Assembly (NCBI GenBank): GCA_015066745.1
Contig: SVNW01000007.1
Location: forward strand, 1 to 64,000
Direction of reading: 5' to 3'
Source: Ruminococcus sp.
GTDB taxonomy: Bacteria; Bacillota; Clostridia; Oscillospirales; Ruminococcaceae
Length of the DNA: 64,000 nt
The notes under the pieces were generated by a model. The model was not told the origin of the DNA. It saw only the letters and a program-made list of their open reading frames with translations, and did no database searches. The stretch's first letter is position 1. Each line of letters opens with the position of its first letter. This document shows positions 59,610 through 64,000 of this stretch, piece after piece. A program made the translations under genes and the position numbers.

Positions 59610-61862
59610 ATGACTGATTACAAACAGTGGAATGGATTTAAGGGTACAAAATGGCGCGAGGAAATCGATACCCGTAGTTTTATCCAGGATAACTATACGC
59701 CTTATGACGGTGACGAGAGTTTTCTTGCTGGTCCTACAGAAGCAACAGACAAGCTCTGGGGCAGACTTCAGGAATTGCAGAAAGAGGAACGTTCAAAGGG
59801 CGGCGTGCTCGATATGGATACACATATAGTATCCGGAATAACATCTCATGAACCTGGATATATAGATTCAGAACTTAAAAATCTTGAAAAAGTAGTCGGA
59901 CTGCAGACAGATAAGCCACTTAAAAGAGCATTTATGCCTTTTGGTGGAATAAAAATGGCAGAAGAAGCTTGTAAAACATATGGTTATACACCTGACCCAA
60001 TGCTTCATAAAATATTTACAGAATATCACAAGACTCATAACCAGGGTGTTTTTGATGCCTACACACCTGAAATGCGTGCAGTCAGAAAAAATAAAATAGT
60101 TACAGGACTTCCTGATACATACGGCAGAGGCCGTATTGTAGGCGATTACAGAAGAATAGCTCTTTATGGTATTGACAGACTTGTAGAGAAAAAGCAGGAA
60201 GACCTTGATAACTGCGGTAACGGAAAGATGCGTGATGACGTTATACGTCAGCGTGAAGAGATCGCTATGCAGATAAGAGCTCTTAAAGAAATGAAAGAAA
60301 TGGCATTGTCATATGGCTTTGATATTTCTGAACCTGCAACAAATGCAAAAGAGGCTTGCCAGTGGCTTTACTTCGGTTACCTTGCAGCTATAAAGACACA
60401 GAACGGCGCAGCAATGAGTGTCGGACGTGTTTCAACATTCCTTGATATTTATATCCAGCGTGATCTTGAAAACGGTACAATTACAGAAACAGAAGCTCAG
60501 GAACTTATTGACCATATGGTAATGAAGTTCCGTATGGTTAAGTTTGCACGTATTCCTTCATACAATGAGTTGTTCTCAGGAGATCCTGTATGGGCAACAC
60601 TCAGCGTAGCAGGTAAGGGAATAGACGGACGCCATATGGTAACAAAAAATGATTTCCGTTTCCTTCATACACTTGAAAACATGGGACCATCACCGGAGCC
60701 TAACCTGACAGTTCTTTATTCTAAAAATCTCCCTGACGGATTCAAGCGTTATGCTGCAGCTATTTCAGTGCGTACAAGTTCTATCCAGTATGAGAACGAT
60801 GAAGTTATGAGACCTGTATGGGGCGATGACTATGCAATATGCTGTTGCGTTTCTGCTACTCAGACAGGTAAGGAAATGCAGTTCTTCGGTGCGAGAGCAA
60901 ATCTTGCAAAGTGTCTCCTTTATGCAATAAACGGTGGTATTGACGCTAAGACAAGAGCACAGGTAGGCCCTAAGTTCGTTCCTATAACTTCAGAATATCT
61001 TGACTATGATGAGGTTATGCAGAAATACGACGCTATGATGAGCTGGCTTGCAAGTGTTTATGTTCATACACTCAACCTCATACACTATATGCATGACAAA
61101 TATAATTACGAAGCAGCTGAAATGGCGCTTATAGATACAGATGTAAGACGTACTTTTGCTACAGGTATTGCAGGATTTTCACACGTTGTTGACTCACTCA
61201 GTGCGATAAAATATGCAAAAGTAAGAACTATACGTGATGAGAGCGGTATGGTAGTTGATTTTGAAACTACAGGTGATTTCCCACGTTACGGTAATGATGA
61301 TGACAGAGCTGATGAAATAGCTGTATGGCTCCTCAAGACATTCCTTCACAAGATAAAGCAGTGCCACACATATCGTGACAGTGAGGCAACAACATCTATT
61401 CTTACTATCACTTCAAACGTTGTATACGGAAAAGCAACAGCTTCACTTCCTGACGGAAGAAAAGCAGGAGAACCTCTTGCACCTGGTGCAAATCCATCTT
61501 ACGGTGCAGAACAGAACGGCTTGCTTGCTTCACTTAACTCTGTTGCAAAACTTCCTTACGAATGGGCACTTGACGGTATTTCAAATACTCAGACTATCAA
61601 CCCAGACGCACTTGGTCACGACGAAAACGAACGGGTGACAAATCTCGTAAATGTACTTGATGGTTACTTTACAAAGGGTGCACATCACCTTAACGTAAAT
61701 GTATTTGGCAAGGAAAAACTTATAGACGCTATGGAACACCCTGAAAAAGAAGAGTATGCAAACTTTACTATTCGTGTATCAGGATATGCTGTAAAGTTTA
61801 TAGACCTTAGCCGTGAACAGCAGCTTGACGTTATTGCAAGAACTTGCCACCACGAGATGTAA
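59610..61862 (+). CDS. pflB: Formate C-acetyltransferase (pyruvate formate-lyase)
   Basis: The 750-residue glycyl-radical enzyme converts pyruvate and CoA to acetyl-CoA and formate. The catalytic cysteines are C412-C413 in [19 protein letters not shown], and the radical glycine is G725 in TIRVSGYAV. The length is that of true PFL rather than a diol dehydratase. GGAGG precedes the ATG. The activating enzyme PflA is not encoded downstream, so it must be elsewhere. Confidence 0.97.
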   Translation: MTDYKQWNGFKGTKWREEIDTRSFIQDNYTPYDGDESFLAGPTEATDKLWGRLQELQKEERSKGGVLDMDTHIVSGITSHEPGYIDSELKNLEKVVGLQTDKPLKRAFMPFGGIKMAEEACKTYGYTPDPMLHKIFTEYHKTHNQGVFDAYTPEMRAVRKNKIVTGLPDTYGRGRIVGDYRRIALYGIDRLVEKKQEDLDNCGNGKMRDDVIRQREEIAMQIRALKEMKEMALSYGFDISEPATNAKEACQWLYFGYLAAIKTQNGAAMSVGRVSTFLDIYIQRDLENGTITETEAQELIDHMVMKFRMVKFARIPSYNELFSGDPVWATLSVAGKGIDGRHMVTKNDFRFLHTLENMGPSPEPNLTVLYSKNLPDGFKRYAAAISVRTSSIQYENDEVMRPVWGDDYAICCCVSATQTGKEMQFFGARANLAKCLLYAINGGIDAKTRAQVGPKFVPITSEYLDYDEVMQKYDAMMSWLASVYVHTLNLIHYMHDKYNYEAAEMALIDTDVRRTFATGIAGFSHVVDSLSAIKYAKVRTIRDESGMVVDFETTGDFPRYGNDDDRADEIAVWLLKTFLHKIKQCHTYRDSEATTSILTITSNVVYGKATASLPDGRKAGEPLAPGANPSYGAEQNGLLASLNSVAKLPYEWALDGISNTQTINPDALGHDENERVTNLVNVLDGYFTKGAHHLNVNVFGKEKLIDAMEHPEKEEYANFTIRVSGYAVKFIDLSREQQLDVIARTCHHEM

Positions 61863-61974
61863 TAATTGATATATTTTGAATGAATTTATCTGAAAAGTTT
61901 CTGCTTGTTTTGAATATATAAAAAGCACTGTTTGTCATGAAAGAATTTTTGCAGGTAATGGGAGAAAGATAATA

Positions 61975-62130
61975 ATGTTTATTTTTAGAGAAGTATATAG
62001 AAAACTCAGAGTTTTTAATTTATTTATCGGACTTCAACTATTTAAGTTGCATAAGAAAAAGCCAAATAAATTTACCAAATTTCTTTTATTGTTTTGGCGT
62101 TATTCAACGGTATTACTTCAGAAATATTAG
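61975..62130 (+). CDS. Possible small basic protein of 51 residues
   Basis: An ATG at 61975 with GGGAGAAAG about 6 nt upstream opens 51 codons to a TAG at 62128-62130. The product (MFIFREVYRKLRVFNLF at the start) has twelve Lys/Arg against one Glu, with aromatic and Leu residues between, so it could be an amphipathic membrane or nucleic-acid binder. No family is recognised. Its reality rests on the ribosome site alone. The remaining gap sequence around it shows nothing else. Confidence 0.35.
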   Translation: MFIFREVYRKLRVFNLFIGLQLFKLHKKKPNKFTKFLLLFWRYSTVLLQKY

Positions 62131-62207
62131 TTTTGTGATAAAACAGCGATAAGGCAGAACTTTGTAAGGGTATAAAAAGTTTGTTTGAAAATTAAATTAA
62201 TTCAATA

Positions 62208-62250
62208 AAAAAACACACTCAGATTTTTGGTTTGAGTGTGTTTTTTGAAT
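62208..62250. terminator. Bidirectional terminator
   Basis: AAAACACACTCA (62210-62221) pairs with TGAGTGTGTTTT (62233-62244), with A-run before and T-run after. It ends the leucine-rich-repeat gene on the minus strand and anything reading from pflB. Confidence 0.88.
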
Positions 62251-62253
62251 TTA

Positions 62254-63933
62254 TCAGACTTCAAGAAGGAGTTGAACAAGTTTTACCATGTCATCGGCGT
62301 CGATCTTGCTATCCTTGTTGAGATCGCCGTTTGGAACTTCTTCTGTACCAACAATGAGAAGTAGGTGCTTCTTAAGTTTCATAAGGTCTCTTGCATTTAC
62401 AACTCCGTTGTTATCAACGTCACCGTAAACAGTTTCTGTTGTGATAGGCTTGTCGCCTAATGATACAAATTTCTTCTGATATTTTTCAGCATAGGCTTCA
62501 GCTGTTGAATTAGTATAACCGTAAATTGTTGCTGTATTAGAAATAGTGTTTTCACAATCAAATATTTCACATTCGGGGTTTGTTATTGTTATTGATGTTA
62601 AGCTTTTACAATCGTAAAATGCAGAAGTCTCGATACTTGTAATGCTATCTGGTAGTGTTATTGATGTTAAGCTTTCGCAATTGTAAAAAGCATAATCACC
62701 AATGCTTGTAACACTATCAGGGATTGTTATTGAAGTTAGTTTTATACAATCTCCAAACATCCAATCACCAATACTTGTAACACCATTCGGGATTATTACA
62801 TCACCTTCACAGGTTGTTCCATCTATCAATATTTTATTTACAATTACAAGCGGATTATTTACTCTTTTTTCTTTAAGCCATGGTGTAGACTGAAATGCAC
62901 CCATACTAATGTTTGTGACACTATCTGGTATTGTTATTGATGTTAAGCTAGAACAACTGTGAAACGCGTAAGAACCAATGTCTGAGACACTATCTGGTAT
63001 TGTTATTGAAGTTAAGCCAGAACAACCGCTAAATGCGCAATCACCAATGTCTGAGACACTATCTGGTATTGTTATTGAAGTTAAGCCAGAACAACCGCTA
63101 AATGTGCTAACACCAATGTCTGAGACACTATCTGGTATTGTTATTGAAGTTAAGCCAGAACAATATGCAAATGCGCTATCACCAATGTCTGAGACACTAT
63201 CTGGTATTGTTATTGAAGTTAAGCCAGAACAACTGTCAAACGCGAAAGAACCAATGTTTGTGACACTATCTGGTATTGTTATTGAAGTTAAGCTGGAACA
63301 ACCCCTAAATGCACCAGAATCAATGTCTGTGACACTGTCTGGCATTGTTATTGATGTTAAGCTAGAACAACTGTGAAACGCGTTATAATCAATGTTTGTA
63401 ACACCATCTGGTATTGTTATTGAAGTTAAGCTGGAACAACCCCTAAATGCGTAAGAATTAATGTTTGAAACACTATCTGGTATTGTTATTGATGTTAAGC
63501 TAGAACAACCGTTAAATGCGTAAGAACCAATGTATGAGACACTATCTGGTATTGTTATTGATGTTAAGCTAGAACAACCGTGAAACGCGTTATAACCAAT
63601 GTTTGTAACACCATCTGGTATTATTATTGATGTTAAGCCGGAACAATTTTTGAATGCATCAATGCCAATACTTGTTATACCTTTACCTATAATAACTTTC
63701 TTTACTTTTTCTTTAGGAAGTGTGCTATATTCGGATATTTCGCCACTTCCGCTTATCGTAAGCGTTCCTTCATCATCAAGTTCCCAAGTAATGTTTTTGT
63801 ATGTTCCAATTTTTTCGATAGCCGCCGATGCCGTGATAAAAGAACAGGAACGATAGTCTGCTTCTTTTGAAAATGAATCTGTACATATAAATGTACATGC
63901 AAGAATTGCTGCAATTATTTTTTGTGTTTTCAT
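62254..63933 (-). CDS. BspA-type leucine-rich-repeat surface protein with C-terminal dockerin
   Basis: The 559-residue protein has a signal peptide (about 1-22), a start domain with ITWELDDEGTLTISGSGEI, and fourteen 23-residue LRR_5 repeats of the form CSSLTSITIPDSVxxIGxxAF. Eleven are contiguous; then comes the usual WLKEKRVNNPLVIVNKILIDG break and three more. A dockerin closes the protein (about 497-557: GDVDNNGVVNARDLMKL and GDLNKDSKIDADDMVKL). BspA-type repeats mediate binding to proteins or surfaces. The dockerin implies display on a cohesin. AAAGGAAT precedes the ATG. Confidence 0.9.
   Translation of the reverse strand: MKTQKIIAAILACTFICTDSFSKEADYRSCSFITASAAIEKIGTYKNITWELDDEGTLTISGSGEISEYSTLPKEKVKKVIIGKGITSIGIDAFKNCSGLTSIIIPDGVTNIGYNAFHGCSSLTSITIPDSVSYIGSYAFNGCSSLTSITIPDSVSNINSYAFRGCSSLTSITIPDGVTNIDYNAFHSCSSLTSITMPDSVTDIDSGAFRGCSSLTSITIPDSVTNIGSFAFDSCSGLTSITIPDSVSDIGDSAFAYCSGLTSITIPDSVSDIGVSTFSGCSGLTSITIPDSVSDIGDCAFSGCSGLTSITIPDSVSDIGSYAFHSCSSLTSITIPDSVTNISMGAFQSTPWLKEKRVNNPLVIVNKILIDGTTCEGDVIIPNGVTSIGDWMFGDCIKLTSITIPDSVTSIGDYAFYNCESLTSITLPDSITSIETSAFYDCKSLTSITITNPECEIFDCENTISNTATIYGYTNSTAEAYAEKYQKKFVSLGDKPITTETVYGDVDNNGVVNARDLMKLKKHLLLIVGTEEVPNGDLNKDSKIDADDMVKLVQLLLEV
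62600..63640. repeat. 69-bp tandem coding repeats of the LRR protein
   Basis: Near-identical 69-bp units encode the 23-residue leucine-rich repeats. The block TCTGGTATTGTTATTGA recurs in almost every unit, while the variable part (the IGxxAF segment) differs. The identity between neighbours suggests recent duplication or gene conversion. Confidence 0.88.
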
Positions 63934-64000
63934 AATTTATAATATTCCTTTACAAAATTTAATCATAATAATCAAGTCTACAAAAAACAATGATGCTAAG

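Overview
The window is AT-rich chromosomal DNA of a low-GC, anaerobic, spore-lineage Firmicute. Six predicted secreted proteins carry dockerin or dockerin-like segments. Other pointers are a circularly permuted GH3 glycosidase, a GH43 enzyme, a sporulation sigma-E homologue, pyruvate formate-lyase and ferredoxin-dependent 2-oxoacid oxidoreductases. Together these fit a fibre-degrading Ruminococcus (Oscillospiraceae), possibly close to R. flavefaciens. The genus is inferred from gene content only. No rRNA, tRNA, CRISPR array or complete mobile element was seen. The left edge holds a 33-codon tail of an unidentified, possibly transposase, gene.

Layout. 0.2-3.6 kb (minus strand): a MATE exporter, then a two-gene unit with a SpoIID-like/peptidoglycan-binding protein. 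3.6-7.5 kb (minus): a six-gene operon, XRE regulator - P-loop NTPase - ferredoxin - alpha - beta - gamma subunits of a 2-oxoacid:ferredoxin oxidoreductase. 7.9-8.2 kb: a frameshifted gene remnant. 8.4-12.8 kb: two dockerin proteins (a Cthe_2159-type carbohydrate-binding protein and a GH43 enzyme) flanking a small stress-type membrane protein. 12.8-17.8 kb (minus): a five-gene operon of YhaN-like ATPase, lipoprotein, NYN/PIN nuclease, YfcE phosphodiesterase and QueH. 18.0-22.3 kb: SseB-like protein and radical SAM protein, then AI-2E transporter, AEC permease and Dabb protein. 22.4-28.0 kb: a dockerin-CAP protein, then a heterodimeric ABC exporter (minus), one half of which carries a long repetitive N-terminal extension. 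28.4-35.1 kb: transporters, small redox and hypothetical genes, a CHAP/ricin-lectin protein, a lipoprotein and a membrane-bound XRE regulator.

35.2-40.9 kb: class II aldolase, then the iorA-iorB-paaK-ACT cluster, which links aryl acids, aryl-CoA and aryl-pyruvates through ferredoxin. 41-44.4 kb: zinc-ribbon protein, sigE, FHA protein, phosphopantetheinyl transferase. 44.5-52 kb: permuted GH3, SpoVB-like flippase, LUD protein, dockerin-GH25 lysozyme and metY. 52.3-59.1 kb: a complete F1Fo ATP synthase operon (atpI-B-E-F-H-A-G-D-C). Its c subunit has the two-carboxylate ion site associated with sodium coupling. 59.6-61.9 kb: pflB behind a long structured leader, then a possible 51-residue basic ORF. 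62.2-63.9 kb: a BspA-type leucine-rich-repeat protein with a C-terminal dockerin.

Functionally the window joins extracellular polysaccharide and cell-wall work (dockerin proteins, GH3) with anaerobic energy metabolism (ferredoxin oxidoreductases, PFL, ATP synthase) and amino-acid supply (IorAB/PaaK, MetY). Most transcription units end in clear, often bidirectional, hairpin terminators, and many have TTGACA/TATAAT-like promoters with 17-bp spacing. Starts were refined by ribosome binding site position. All functions are read from sequence motifs; no database search was run.
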